Assembly: GCF_025403485.1 (NCBI RefSeq)
Contig: NZ_CP099966.1
Span: forward strand, 4,214,501-4,278,500
Source of the DNA: Chryseobacterium paludis
GTDB lineage: Bacteria > Bacteroidota > Bacteroidia > Flavobacteriales > Weeksellaceae
Length of the DNA: 64,000 nt
Direction: 5' to 3'
The translations under genes were made by a program, and so were the position numbers. The notes under the pieces are model-generated. The model was not told where the DNA came from. It made no database searches and saw nothing but the letters and a program-made list of their open reading frames with translations. Positions 17,607-27,173 of the stretch are shown in pieces (position 1 is the stretch's first letter; the number at the start of each line of letters is the position of its first letter).

Positions 17607-17690
17607 CAGCTTTTAATGATTAAAAAGTTTATAGTCTTCTAAAATATTATTCATCAACGATCCTCAGTTGTATTACTGAGGATTTTTTTG
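17607..17690 (+). ncRNA. Putative short transcript from a sigma-54-like promoter (candidate sRNA)
   Basis: AGGCATGAAAATTGC at 17581-17595 has the GG-N10-GC spacing of -24/-12 promoters. A start about 12 bases later would give an RNA of some 83 nt ending in the terminator at 17660-17689. The only reading frame in it is an eight-codon one (17616-17642, MIKKFIVF). No gene on this strand precedes the terminator, so an independent transcript is the simplest explanation. Promoter identity is inferred from the motif alone. Confidence 0.35.
17660..17690 (+). terminator. Orphan rho-independent terminator
   Basis: Stem ATCCTCAGT (17660-17668), loop TGTATT, ACTGAGGAT (17675-17683), then seven T. Strong by eye, yet no gene on the plus strand leads into it. 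Confidence 0.8.
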
Positions 17691-18019
17691 TTAATAATGT
17701 AACCTTCATTTAATTATTAGTTTTAATTATATTCATGTAAAATCTCTATTTTTGATTAGCAGATAACAGTAATATGAAAAAGATGTTTTTCAAAGTTTAT
17801 ATTTCATAGAATTATTTTACTTGTAGCATCCTGCTCATGCAGTAATAATATAGTGATATTAAAATTCTATGGCTGCCTGATATATATTCCTGTAAATGGA
17901 AAGAATAGGTAATTTGTAAAAATATTTTATAAAATTAGTTCTATTATAGGATTTTATACAGTTTTTATTCACTAGTTTTAGAAATAAATGCTATTTTTAG
18001 ATTTTGAAAAACTATAATT

Positions 18020-18187
18020 ATGGAACTTTATGATTACTCATTTGTCTTAGGATCAAGCATTTTATTTCTTTCATCAATGCTTATTATCATAACATTTTAT
18101 CTGATCCTTAGAAAAAAAAGCTATAAGTCGGGATTTTGGTGCTATAGTATTGATTTCCCACAGTCAAAGAAATATTGGAAAAGATGA
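18020..18187 (+). CDS. Hypothetical 55-aa single-span membrane peptide
   Basis: Frame from ATG at 18020 to TGA at 18185: MELYDYSFVLGSSILFLSSM, then a hydrophobic helix to about residue 30, RKKSYKSGFW and a basic tail ending KYWKR. Positive-inside residues follow the helix. Not recognised, no neighbour to lend support; it could equally be a chance frame or a fragment. Confidence 0.25.
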   Translation: MELYDYSFVLGSSILFLSSMLIIITFYLILRKKSYKSGFWCYSIDFPQSKKYWKR

Positions 18188-18568
18188 TATTCTAATTTTA
18201 AGATATTCTATTTCGATTCTAGAAATAGATTTTTTTTCATCATTTGTGTTTTTTGCGGCCTCTCTGGAGGCCGTTTGTGGTGATAATGGTGTCCTCATTT
18301 TAAGTATGTTTTTAGATTAATTAGTCTATGTGAGCTTTCTGATATCCATAGAAATCCAGATTATATTGGCAGTTAAATTAGAGTTATAATTGGATGTTTT
18401 CTTGTATTTTAATTCCTGAATTCTGTTATACACCGATGAATTCTCATTTTTTTTTAATCAACTGTTCTTTTATTTTTATAAAATTCCCACAAAAAATATT
18501 AGATTATATACTAAATCTTATGAAAAAACGATTTAGATTTGTAGGATTAATATTAATAATGATAACTT

Positions 18569-21500
18569 ATGAAGAGATTTTCTATTTTTTTAATACTTCT
18601 TCTGTGTTTGATCAATGTGGGCCTGTATGCACAGGCACCCGCAACATTGCCGTATGTTCAGGATTTTTCTACGGCAAATGATTTCACACTGTTAAATGGA
18701 AGTCAACCAAATAAATGGGAATACGGCTCAGCAACAGGTAATGCGGCCAATTCCATTTATATTTCAAATAATGGTGGTACGGCGAATGCTTATGACGTCA
18801 GTAATGAGAGTACAGTTCAGGCTTATAGAGATATTGCTATTCCAGCAGGATCAACCATTGCTACATTTGCATTTGACTGGAAGGCAGCTGGAGAAAGCAC
18901 TTGGGATTATTTAAGAGTTTGGCTTGTTCCTGCTACTTTTACTCCTACAGTCGGAAATCAAATTGCTGCTGGAGCTGGTAGGATTCAGGTGGGTCAGTTT
19001 AATCAACAGTCTACCTGGCAATCATATCTTAATACGACTCTGAATGTTAGCAGCTTTGCAGGTAATACAATGCGTTTGGTATTTGAATGGAGAAATGACA
19101 CCAGTGCAGGAACACAACCTCCAGTAGCAATTGATAATATCAATTTATCAATTCCTACATGTCTTGTACCTACTGCATCGCCTGTATCTGTGGTAACTTC
19201 CAATTCAGCTACATTAGCATGGACGGCTCCAACACCAGTACCAGCTAACGGATACGCGTATTACATTAGTACAACAAATACTCCTCCTGTTGCAGGGACA
19301 ACGCCTACAGGAACTACAACTGCAACATCTGTGAATATAACTACGCTTGCACCAAATACGACTTATTACTGGTGGGTGAAATCTGTATGTAGTCCAACGG
19401 ATAGTAGTTTATGGGTTACGGGTGCAAATTTTACAACAACACAAATACCGGCAACACTTCCATATAGCCAGAACTTTTCTACAGGTAATGATTTAGGATT
19501 TACCAGTGGAACTCAGCCTAATAAATGGGCTTATGGTCCTGCTACCGGAAATCCCGCAAATTCAATTTATATATCGAATGATAACGGGGCTACCAATGGA
19601 TATAATACAGGTTCAAATAGTTATGTTCATGCTTATAGAGATATTATTATTCCAGCTGGGACTACAGCTACTACTTTCTCATTCGACTGGAAAGGTGATG
19701 GAGAAAGTACTTGGGATTTCTTAAGGGTATGGTTGGTGCCATCATCTTTTATGCCTGTTGCAGGAACTCAGATTACTGCTGGCGCAGGAAGAATTCAGGT
19801 AGGAGCTAATTACAATCAGCAAACAAGCTGGCAGACTTATTTTAATACGAATTTAAATTTAAGCAGTTTTGCAGGCACAACAATGCGTTTGGTGTTCGAA
19901 TGGACAAATGACGGAAGTGGGGGAACTCAACCTCCGGCAGCTGTAGATAATATCAACTTATCCATTCCTACATGTATTGTTCCATCAGCGATGGTGGTAA
20001 ATGGAGTAACGGCGACAGCAGCTACATTAAGCTGGACAGCACCGACTCCAGCACCAGCTAACGGATATGCATATTATCTTACAACAACGAATACTCCTCC
20101 TGTAGCAGGTACACCACCAACAGGAACGAGTGCTACAACATCAGTAAACTTAACCACTTTAACGCCAAATACGACTTATTACTGGTGGGTGAAATCTGTT
20201 TGTAGCTCAAGTGACAGTAGTTTCTGGATCCCTGGTCCAAGTTTTAGCACAACACAGATACCAGCAACAATTCCATATAATCAAAATTTCTCTACAAATA
20301 ATGACTTTGGATTTGTAAATGGAACTCAGGTAAACAAATGGTTTTATGGAGCTGCGACAGGAAACACTGCCAATTCCATTTATATTTCAAATACCAATGG
20401 AACTACGAATGCCTATGCAACGGGTTCAACAAGTATAGTTCAGGCATATAGAGATATATTAGTTCCAGCAGGAGCTTCCATTGCTACTTTATCTTTTGAT
20501 TGGAAAGCAGATGGTGAAAGTACTTTTGATTTTTTACGAGTTTGGCTGGTACCAACATCTTTCATGCCGACAGCAGGAACTCTTATCGCTGCAGGTCCGG
20601 GAAGAATTCAGTTAGGAAACAACTATAACCAACAAGCTACCTGGCAGTCGTATCTTAACTCGACTTTAAACATCAGTAGCTTTGCAGGAACAACGATGCG
20701 TTTGGTGTTCGAATGGAAAAATGATGGCAGTGGAGGTAATCAGCCTCCGGCAGCCGTGGATAATATAAAATTATTAATTTGTAGTACTACAACACCGGTG
20801 GTGGCAGTAAGTGGAATTACTCATAATACGGCAACGGTAACATGGCCACAAGATACTGGTGGAGCTTCGTATCTTGTAAGATACAGACCTGTTGGTTCAG
20901 GTGGTGCCTGGACATCTGTAGCTGTGCCAGCAGTTGCAGCGCCAGCAACAAACAATTCATATAACTTGCAAGGTTTATTACCTGCAACTTTGTATGAGGT
21001 AGAAGTAGCTGCAGTTTGTAACAGCATTCCTGGTACTTATTCACATAATGAGTTTACAACAAAATGTGATCCTACACCTCCGAATGTTACAGTAAGTAAT
21101 ATTACTACAACTTCAGCATTGATTACATGGGGACCACTTGCTGTTAGCTCATCTTATAAAATGAGATACAGAATAGTGGGTAGTGGTAACACAGGATGGA
21201 GTGCTGATATTATTCTGCCATTAGCACCAACTAACACCTATCCACTAACGGGTTTAAGTGTTTATACCACTTACGAAGTTCAGATCGCTAATAAATGCGA
21301 TAATGAAACTACTTACAATGCCTGGTCATCTCCAGCAGTATTTACTACAGAGAGAACGTGTGATCTACCTCCTCCGGGATTAACGATAACTAACTTAACT
21401 CCTACAAGTGCTGTTGTGATCTGGGACTCTTTCCCAGGTAGTACTTATACTTTAAGATATAGAAAAGTAGGTATTCCGAGTTGGACATATGTATCTGCAC

Positions 21501-22339
21501 CAACTAATACATACACGATTACAGGATTATTGGAATTAACAAAGTATGAAATGGAGGTTGCTAATATTTGTGGAAGCGCACCTGGAAGCTATACACTTCC
21601 TTATTATTTCACTACTCCTACCGTGATCTATTGTCAAATGCAGTCAGGAAGTTCAGCATCTGAATTTATTTCAAAGGTTACCGTGAAACCAAATGGTAAA
21701 CCTACCATGGAGAATTCTTCCAATGCTACAGTATATTCAGATTTTACTGCGACTCCTGCTACATTTATAGAATTGATTCAGGGTTCTACAGGAAATGAGA
21801 TCTCTATTGAGAAATCATGGCTTGGAAATACATATAATGAAGGGATTGCAGTATGGATTGACTTCAATAGAAACGGAACTTTTGATATAGACGAAAGAAT
21901 CCTTGTTTCTTCACCCAATACAACAACACCTATTAAAGGAACATTCAGTGTACCAACCGATGCATTTATCAGTATGACAGATTATAAATATGTTGTCATG
22001 AGAGTAGCAATGCAAAGAGATGGTATTCCTGTAAACTGTACAGGTTTTGATAATGGAGAAGTTGAAGATTACACAGTAAGAATTTCTAAAAATCCAGTGG
22101 CTAATGCAACTAATCAAACGGAAATTCTTATTTTCCCTAACCCGGTTAGCTCTATACTGAATGTGAAAAATATTAGCAAAAGAGCTAATTATAAAATATA
22201 CAGTGCGGCGGGTCAGCTTATCACCAGCGGAATTATTTTAAATAATAAAGTTGATGTAAGCAGATTGATAAATGGAGTATATGTAATAGACATCGAAGAT
22301 GTTCAGGGCAGTGCTCAAAAGAAATTTATCAAAGAATAA
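18569..22339 (+). CDS. Large T9SS-secreted protein with repeated choice-of-anchor J/fibronectin III units and GEVED domain
   Basis: A 1256-aa exported protein. After the signal peptide (MKRFSIFLILLLCLINVGLYAQ) come three units of about 270 aa that begin PATLPYxQ(D/N)FST at residues 23, 293 and 564; each has a jelly-roll choice-of-anchor J module (DWKAxGEST.DxLRVWLVP, TMRLVFEW.ND, AVDNI) and the first two end in a fibronectin III module (NTTYYWWVKSVCS). Three more FN3 modules follow (about 742-1015), then a GEVED module (AVWIDFNRNGTFDIDE, GEVEDYTV) and a T9SS type A tail (IFPNPVSSILNVKN ... KKFIKE). The make-up suggests a cell-surface or released glycan-binding or adhesive protein; no catalytic residues were seen. 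A terminator follows. Confidence 0.88.
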   Translation: MKRFSIFLILLLCLINVGLYAQAPATLPYVQDFSTANDFTLLNGSQPNKWEYGSATGNAANSIYISNNGGTANAYDVSNESTVQAYRDIAIPAGSTIATFAFDWKAAGESTWDYLRVWLVPATFTPTVGNQIAAGAGRIQVGQFNQQSTWQSYLNTTLNVSSFAGNTMRLVFEWRNDTSAGTQPPVAIDNINLSIPTCLVPTASPVSVVTSNSATLAWTAPTPVPANGYAYYISTTNTPPVAGTTPTGTTTATSVNITTLAPNTTYYWWVKSVCSPTDSSLWVTGANFTTTQIPATLPYSQNFSTGNDLGFTSGTQPNKWAYGPATGNPANSIYISNDNGATNGYNTGSNSYVHAYRDIIIPAGTTATTFSFDWKGDGESTWDFLRVWLVPSSFMPVAGTQITAGAGRIQVGANYNQQTSWQTYFNTNLNLSSFAGTTMRLVFEWTNDGSGGTQPPAAVDNINLSIPTCIVPSAMVVNGVTATAATLSWTAPTPAPANGYAYYLTTTNTPPVAGTPPTGTSATTSVNLTTLTPNTTYYWWVKSVCSSSDSSFWIPGPSFSTTQIPATIPYNQNFSTNNDFGFVNGTQVNKWFYGAATGNTANSIYISNTNGTTNAYATGSTSIVQAYRDILVPAGASIATLSFDWKADGESTFDFLRVWLVPTSFMPTAGTLIAAGPGRIQLGNNYNQQATWQSYLNSTLNISSFAGTTMRLVFEWKNDGSGGNQPPAAVDNIKLLICSTTTPVVAVSGITHNTATVTWPQDTGGASYLVRYRPVGSGGAWTSVAVPAVAAPATNNSYNLQGLLPATLYEVEVAAVCNSIPGTYSHNEFTTKCDPTPPNVTVSNITTTSALITWGPLAVSSSYKMRYRIVGSGNTGWSADIILPLAPTNTYPLTGLSVYTTYEVQIANKCDNETTYNAWSSPAVFTTERTCDLPPPGLTITNLTPTSAVVIWDSFPGSTYTLRYRKVGIPSWTYVSAPTNTYTITGLLELTKYEMEVANICGSAPGSYTLPYYFTTPTVIYCQMQSGSSASEFISKVTVKPNGKPTMENSSNATVYSDFTATPATFIELIQGSTGNEISIEKSWLGNTYNEGIAVWIDFNRNGTFDIDERILVSSPNTTTPIKGTFSVPTDAFISMTDYKYVVMRVAMQRDGIPVNCTGFDNGEVEDYTVRISKNPVANATNQTEILIFPNPVSSILNVKNISKRANYKIYSAAGQLITSGIILNNKVDVSRLINGVYVIDIEDVQGSAQKKFIKE
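18635..20781 (+). repeat. Tandem in-gene repeats of about 810 bp
   Basis: Units begin at 18635, 19445 and 20258 (periods 810 and 813 bases); the third is cut after the anchor J part. Stretches such as ACGACTTATTACTGGTGGGT recur exactly between units, so the duplication is fairly recent or kept uniform by recombination. Confidence 0.85.
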
Positions 22340-22361
22340 TATTGATATAATTATTAAATAG

Positions 22362-22397
22362 AATAAGCTCTCAGAAATGAGAGCTTATTTTTTTTTT
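22362..22397 (+). terminator. Terminator of the large repeat protein gene
   Basis: Stem AATAAGCTCTCA (22362-22373), GAAA loop, TGAGAGCTTATT (22378-22389), and a long T-run. Confidence 0.9.
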
Positions 22398-22492
22398 GAG
22401 TTTAAATTAGCAGTGAAATAGAATCAAAAATGATCATGACAAAAGTGCCAGAGTATTGTATGATTTATGAGATGTTTACTATAGTAGCAAAA

Positions 22493-22518
22493 TAAAAACT
22501 CTCCGGAATTGGAGAGTT
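22493..22518 (-). terminator. Terminator of the SGNH hydrolase gene
   Basis: Minus-strand stem AACTCTCC, loop AATTCC, GGAGAGTT, then TTTATTTT; 29 bases past the stop codon of the hydrolase gene. Confidence 0.8.
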
Positions 22519-22546
22519 TGGGAAATTGACGAACCATGGAATGATT

Positions 22547-23788
22547 TTATTTTTTAATTAATTTGATACTTTCAGAGCCACCATCTTTATATTGAATGCT
22601 TAGAATGTAAACTCCTTTGGTAAGAATTGAGAAATCAATTTTTCCATTCATTATATTAAGATCAGGAAATGTCCGGATTTTTCTTCCGTCCATACTATAT
22701 ACAGTAATTTCCTTAATAGGTTTTGTTGTTTTTATAAATGCTGTATTTTCGACAGGATTTGGGTACAATTCGAATTTTGAGGTTTTATTTTCGGTGACCG
22801 ATAATAAATTAGTATCAACTTGTTTTGATATGGTTTCGGAACACAAATTTTTATTAACGGTAAGTGTAATTGTATAAATTCCCGGGTATGAATAATGATG
22901 AGTAGGGTTCGTGGCTGTAGAAACTGTTCCATCACCAAAATTCCAGTTCACACTACTGTAATTGGTTGATTGATTCTGGAGATCTATATTTTGACCTGAA
23001 CCTGTGACTAAAAAATTAGCATTCAGATGAAAGATATTGGTATTCCATTGTGCAGGATTATTTAAAAATGTATTACCTGCAATTTGTTGATAGTACTCTG
23101 CTTTATCCTGGGCAAGGCCTCCATAAAAAGTAGATGGAAAAACAGAGGTTTGGAAGATTGTGGCATATATTGTTGATGCCACGAGATAGCTTCCCTGCAA
23201 TCCTGGATGTATATCATTATAAGAACCATGTAATGCGAGATCTTGTGTTGCTGTATAATGAGCTCTTGCTGCTTCTCCGGCTGGGATCATTTCCACCTGC
23301 ATAAGATTGGACATCTTAGTGATAGAATCCTTAATGATCTTTTGATAAGCGAAATAAGTGGCATAATCATTTTGAGCTGGAACTCCATACGGTATTTCAT
23401 ACAGGAAAATTTTAGAACATGGACTGTATTTTTTGATGGAATCCCGTATTATTCTACCACGTTCTGCGGTTAAAATTACGGGATTGCTTACCCCTGCAGA
23501 CTCACCTGTTCCTGGTTGCATAACTACATATTTATAGTTTTTAGATCTTATTTTTTGAAATAGTGCTGCATCGTTCACATGATTTAGGAATCCGGCTCCT
23601 CCAACAGTGTGAGAAGTAACGCCAACGTTTTTTCCTTTTGAAATGGAGATGCTTTTAAAGAGTTCCGGCATATCATTAAAATAGGTAATACTATTACCAA
23701 TAAAAAGGACATTATCTGTTTGGGAAAAGAGTGATGTTGAAATATTCAGCAGTAATATAATGAAGATATTATGTATAGTTTTTTTCAT
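22547..23788 (-). CDS. T9SS-secreted SGNH hydrolase with PKD domain
   Basis: A 413-aa exported protein: signal peptide ending LFSQ, an SGNH/GDSL-type hydrolase (about 25-235) with block I NVLFIGNSITYFNDMP (nucleophile Ser in GNS) and block V DIHPG supplying the Asp/His pair, then a PKD module (WNFGDGTVSTATNPTHHYSYPG, about 275-320) and a T9SS type A tail (ELYPNPVENTAFIKT ... SIKLIKK). SGNH enzymes of this kind are usually esterases or deacetylases acting on polysaccharide or lipid; the substrate is not readable here. The lone gene lies between two other T9SS cargo genes. Confidence 0.85.
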   Translation of the reverse strand: MKKTIHNIFIILLLNISTSLFSQTDNVLFIGNSITYFNDMPELFKSISISKGKNVGVTSHTVGGAGFLNHVNDAALFQKIRSKNYKYVVMQPGTGESAGVSNPVILTAERGRIIRDSIKKYSPCSKIFLYEIPYGVPAQNDYATYFAYQKIIKDSITKMSNLMQVEMIPAGEAARAHYTATQDLALHGSYNDIHPGLQGSYLVASTIYATIFQTSVFPSTFYGGLAQDKAEYYQQIAGNTFLNNPAQWNTNIFHLNANFLVTGSGQNIDLQNQSTNYSSVNWNFGDGTVSTATNPTHHYSYPGIYTITLTVNKNLCSETISKQVDTNLLSVTENKTSKFELYPNPVENTAFIKTTKPIKEITVYSMDGRKIRTFPDLNIMNGKIDFSILTKGVYILSIQYKDGGSESIKLIKK

Positions 23789-23877
23789 TCTGGTCTTATT
23801 TTATTGATTAAAAAAAGATAATACCTGCAAATAATAAAGCACTCACAGGTATTAAAAAATAAACTAATTGTACGAAA

Positions 23878-26800
23878 TTATTTTTTGATTAGTTTTGTGT
23901 TATAAGTTTTGTTCTCACTCGTAATAGAAATGATATACATTCCTTTTATTAATGAAGCAACATTAATTCTCTGACCATCCAGTTTACCACTTTGTACCAG
24001 TCTTCCTTCAGCACTGTAAATCTTGTAATCAGCTTTTCCTTTCAGGTTTTTAACCTCTACAAAAGTATCAGCCGGATTTGGATAAATTTCGATTTCAGAG
24101 TTTGTTCCTTTTACTTCATTTACAGCAAGAGCATCGGTAATTTTCACAGGGAAATCTCTGAAAGAACCTGCTGAAATAAACTCATTTGGACCCGTTGGAA
24201 CAGATGGACTGCCACAAGCATCATCTACACCATTAAAGAAAGTACTAGCCACCCTCATTCTTAAAGTTTTATCTCCGGAATATGCCGTTGCAGGTACCGT
24301 AAATACTACTGTTCCTGTGTGTCTTCTGTTTGCTCCAGGAATAGCATTTTTAGCGCCAACTTTTTCTGAAGCTTCAAAAACACCATTTCTGTTATAATCG
24401 ATCCAAACCTGGAACCAGTCATTATATTGACCACCTGCTCTGTTTGCATAATCTGAGTACGACAAAGTGTATTGGGTTCCTTTGATTAAGTTGATCAGTT
24501 TAGTAGGATCCTCACTGTAATCTCTATAAGTATTTGATATTGAAGATACGGTTTGTCCTTCGGAATGTACCAAGTTAGAAAGTGACAATGAAAGAAGTGC
24601 GCTGTAGGCGATGCTAAGCGTACTATTACCTCCAGTAGTCATTAAACAGTAGTCAACTCCAGTCTTCAGTCCTTTCGTTTTGAAAGCATAGTTACTTGAG
24701 AATGTCCCCGGAACAGAATTCACTACAGCAGCAACCTGTACTTCGTAATTCGTTTCATCTTCAAGGTTATTAAGAACTACTGAATTGACAGGACTTGTTG
24801 CATTTGACCAGTTTGTAGTCCCTGCTTTTCTGTAATTGACTGAATAAGTAGCACCAGGTACACTGTTCCAATCTACTCTTGCTGTTGTTTTGAAAACTTC
24901 AGTATCAATAGTTGCAACTCCTGTTGGAGCATTCGTTGTTGATGTTGGAGCTGTTCCTATAGTAATTTGAGGAGATACTGCATAGAAGATGTTTCCAACT
25001 GCAGATATTCTGAATTTAACAATACCTGTTAGGCTACCTGGCATTTGCGCAGAATAGCTACCTGTATTAGGAGCAGAAGCGACCAAGTCCGTCCATGTCG
25101 TTCCGTTGTTTGTTGTATAGTCTATTTTGACATTTGTAACATTATATGGAGCAGCGTTTGTATTGGCTACTTCCCACTGAATGGTATTTGTTGCATTATT
25201 ATACAATACCGAAGAAGCGGTAAGGCCATTGAATTTAAATGGTCCGTCATTTCCAACAGTCACAGTAGTTTCAGAAGAAGATAACATTGGTCTTAGACTA
25301 TTTTGATCTCTTACTGTTACCGCATAATGTAATGTTCTTGGAATGTATGAAACCGTTTCCCAACCTGCTTTACCTGTTAAGCTTCCACTCATCACTGTCG
25401 GCATGCTTGGGAAGTACCTTCTTCCACTTGCCGTTCCTGGCCAAGATCTGGACAAAGCACCCTGGGTGTTATATCCCCATCCACTGTCTCCAGAAATTGA
25501 AGCAAAGGTATCTACACTATCATACTGTTCCCAGGTATAATTTAAAGGATCATTTTGTGCGTCGATAGCATTTGCCTCCAGATAATAAGCTGTTCCTTTA
25601 GGAATGCTATATGCTATAAGAGGAGCTATTACAGGCGGAGTGTTGGTCGTAATATCCTGAGACACCCCACAAGCGGGTTTACCCTCAAGGTTGGTTAGGA
25701 TCTGATCAATAGAAGCATAATGGAAATAAGCATCAGAATTCATTTGTACATTATCTTGTGTAATTCCTGCATATCCCATAATGGTTGTTCCCCCACCGGG
25801 TTCTACATTCACTCCTGAATTCTCAGTGCTTTTTGAAAAGGTATGATTACCTCCTATCTGATGCCCTATTTCATGAGCTACATAATCGATGTCAAAAGAA
25901 TCACCACTGGGAAATGCATTGGAAGGTGAAGTGTATCCGGATCCTTTTCCTTCAGGATCTGCAGCTGTAGGATCTACACAGATACATCCAACGCATCCAG
26001 CATTTCCTCCACCTCCTGAAGCTCCAAACAAATGCCCAATATCATAAGCAGCATTACCAACATTGGCAGTCAAGGTATTCTGTAACTCTAAATTCCAATT
26101 ATCCATATCATCAGCAATAGAATAAGGGTCCATTGCTGCATCTGCATAAATAATTCCCGGTAAGTCCTGAACTATTAATTTAACTCCAAAATCTTTTTCA
26201 AATACTCCGTTTACACGAGTCATTGTTGTATTGATCTGTGCTACTGCTCCCGGAACTCCATTAAAAAATGCAGTATATTCTCCTGTAACAGATAATGCTA
26301 ATCTATAGGTTCTGTATTTTGTACTTGATGGTCTGCTCGTAATTCCTACACTAGAAAGATTTTTTTTTCCGTTTTTTTCTAAAGCTTTGATAGCACCGAA
26401 ATTTTTTTCATCCGTAGAGCAGCTGAAGCCATGTTCTCCACCAGTTCTTTTGGTTTTATAGAAAACACCATAAGTCTGCTTATCAGCAGTTACCGGTTCT
26501 ATAAACTGATATTGCCCGTCTTTAATGATCATAGACTGCATCTCGGTGGGAGAAGTACTGAATCTAAGATATTTTGAAGGATCATCAATTCCTATCCCAA
26601 CATAAGATCCCAACTGGTATCTGTCTGCCAGAGACTTTTCCATAACGGGATTATTATAAACCGCAAATTTTTCAATCTTACCATCTACGGTTGGTAAAGA
26701 AATAACTACAGGTTTCGCACCATTTCCTGTTTCTACGGCATCTTTTAAAAGATTCCTAAGTGACGCTAAATCTACTCGGTAAGCATATTTAACATCTACC

Positions 26801-26904
26801 TCTTTTCTCGTTGGGGAAACCTTTGAAGCAGGTTCCCATCTCTGTGCATAAGCACCAGTAAAACCAGCAGCCAATACACAAATGAGTAAAATTTTCTTTT
26901 TCAT
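23878..26904 (-). CDS. T9SS-secreted reprolysin-type zinc metallopeptidase
   Basis: About 1008 aa from the ATG at 26904 (an ATG at 26916 adds four residues). Signal peptide MKKKILLICVLAAGFTGAYA, a propeptide, and a metzincin domain with HEIGHQIGGNH (H344, H348, H354; bases near 25843-25875), the three zinc ligands and catalytic Glu, followed by a Met-turn candidate (TTIMGYAG). Downstream come a putative Ig-like part, a fibronectin III module (about 645-740), a GEVED module (WFQVWIDYNRNGVFEASE) and a T9SS type A tail (EIYPNPADTFVEVKN ... NTKLIKK). It is a secreted protease, probably of broad specificity. The terminal domains match those of the large protein at 18569, so the two share a module pool. 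Confidence 0.92.
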   Translation of the reverse strand: MKKKILLICVLAAGFTGAYAQRWEPASKVSPTRKEVDVKYAYRVDLASLRNLLKDAVETGNGAKPVVISLPTVDGKIEKFAVYNNPVMEKSLADRYQLGSYVGIGIDDPSKYLRFSTSPTEMQSMIIKDGQYQFIEPVTADKQTYGVFYKTKRTGGEHGFSCSTDEKNFGAIKALEKNGKKNLSSVGITSRPSSTKYRTYRLALSVTGEYTAFFNGVPGAVAQINTTMTRVNGVFEKDFGVKLIVQDLPGIIYADAAMDPYSIADDMDNWNLELQNTLTANVGNAAYDIGHLFGASGGGGNAGCVGCICVDPTAADPEGKGSGYTSPSNAFPSGDSFDIDYVAHEIGHQIGGNHTFSKSTENSGVNVEPGGGTTIMGYAGITQDNVQMNSDAYFHYASIDQILTNLEGKPACGVSQDITTNTPPVIAPLIAYSIPKGTAYYLEANAIDAQNDPLNYTWEQYDSVDTFASISGDSGWGYNTQGALSRSWPGTASGRRYFPSMPTVMSGSLTGKAGWETVSYIPRTLHYAVTVRDQNSLRPMLSSSETTVTVGNDGPFKFNGLTASSVLYNNATNTIQWEVANTNAAPYNVTNVKIDYTTNNGTTWTDLVASAPNTGSYSAQMPGSLTGIVKFRISAVGNIFYAVSPQITIGTAPTSTTNAPTGVATIDTEVFKTTARVDWNSVPGATYSVNYRKAGTTNWSNATSPVNSVVLNNLEDETNYEVQVAAVVNSVPGTFSSNYAFKTKGLKTGVDYCLMTTGGNSTLSIAYSALLSLSLSNLVHSEGQTVSSISNTYRDYSEDPTKLINLIKGTQYTLSYSDYANRAGGQYNDWFQVWIDYNRNGVFEASEKVGAKNAIPGANRRHTGTVVFTVPATAYSGDKTLRMRVASTFFNGVDDACGSPSVPTGPNEFISAGSFRDFPVKITDALAVNEVKGTNSEIEIYPNPADTFVEVKNLKGKADYKIYSAEGRLVQSGKLDGQRINVASLIKGMYIISITSENKTYNTKLIKK

Positions 26905-27173
26905 AAAATAATACATTTAATATTTATGGGTTTTTATAAATGAATCCCTAAGTAAGCTAAAACGGACTTACAACAATCAATACTTATTAATTGTTAAAAT
27001 TTGATGGGATTTGTTTTTTTTATTTTTTCCAAAACTACTTATTATCTTATTTGTAAATGAGTTTTAATGTATTGATAAACAGATAGTAGTATGTAATACG
27101 TATGTTTTTATATGGAATGGTAAAAAATAAGTACATTAGTTTTGCAGTTGAAAAAGAAACTACTTTAAAAACT

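Larger units (their letters stand above)
17319..18568. other. 1.25-kb region with two small transcription signals and decayed short frames
   Basis: No full-size gene. It contains a sigma-54-like element with a strong terminator 80 bases on (17581-17690), a possible frameshifted lipoprotein start (MKKMFFKVYI from 17774, continuing one frame over as RIILLVASCSCSN), a 55-aa frame with one membrane segment at 18020-18187, and a hairpin CGGCCTC/GAGGCCG at about 18255-18272 without a T-run. The upstream control region of the large T9SS protein at 18569 must also be here. Confidence 0.5.

Noticed and set aside
17774..17914. Frameshifted lipoprotein start (MKKMFFKVYI, then RIILLVASCSCSN one frame over)
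   Set aside because: Only about 45 codons, needs a frameshift, and has no similarity I can name; noted in the region entry instead.
18254..18273. GC-rich hairpin CGGCCTC/GAGGCCG
   Set aside because: No T-run on either strand and no neighbouring gene end; not called a terminator.
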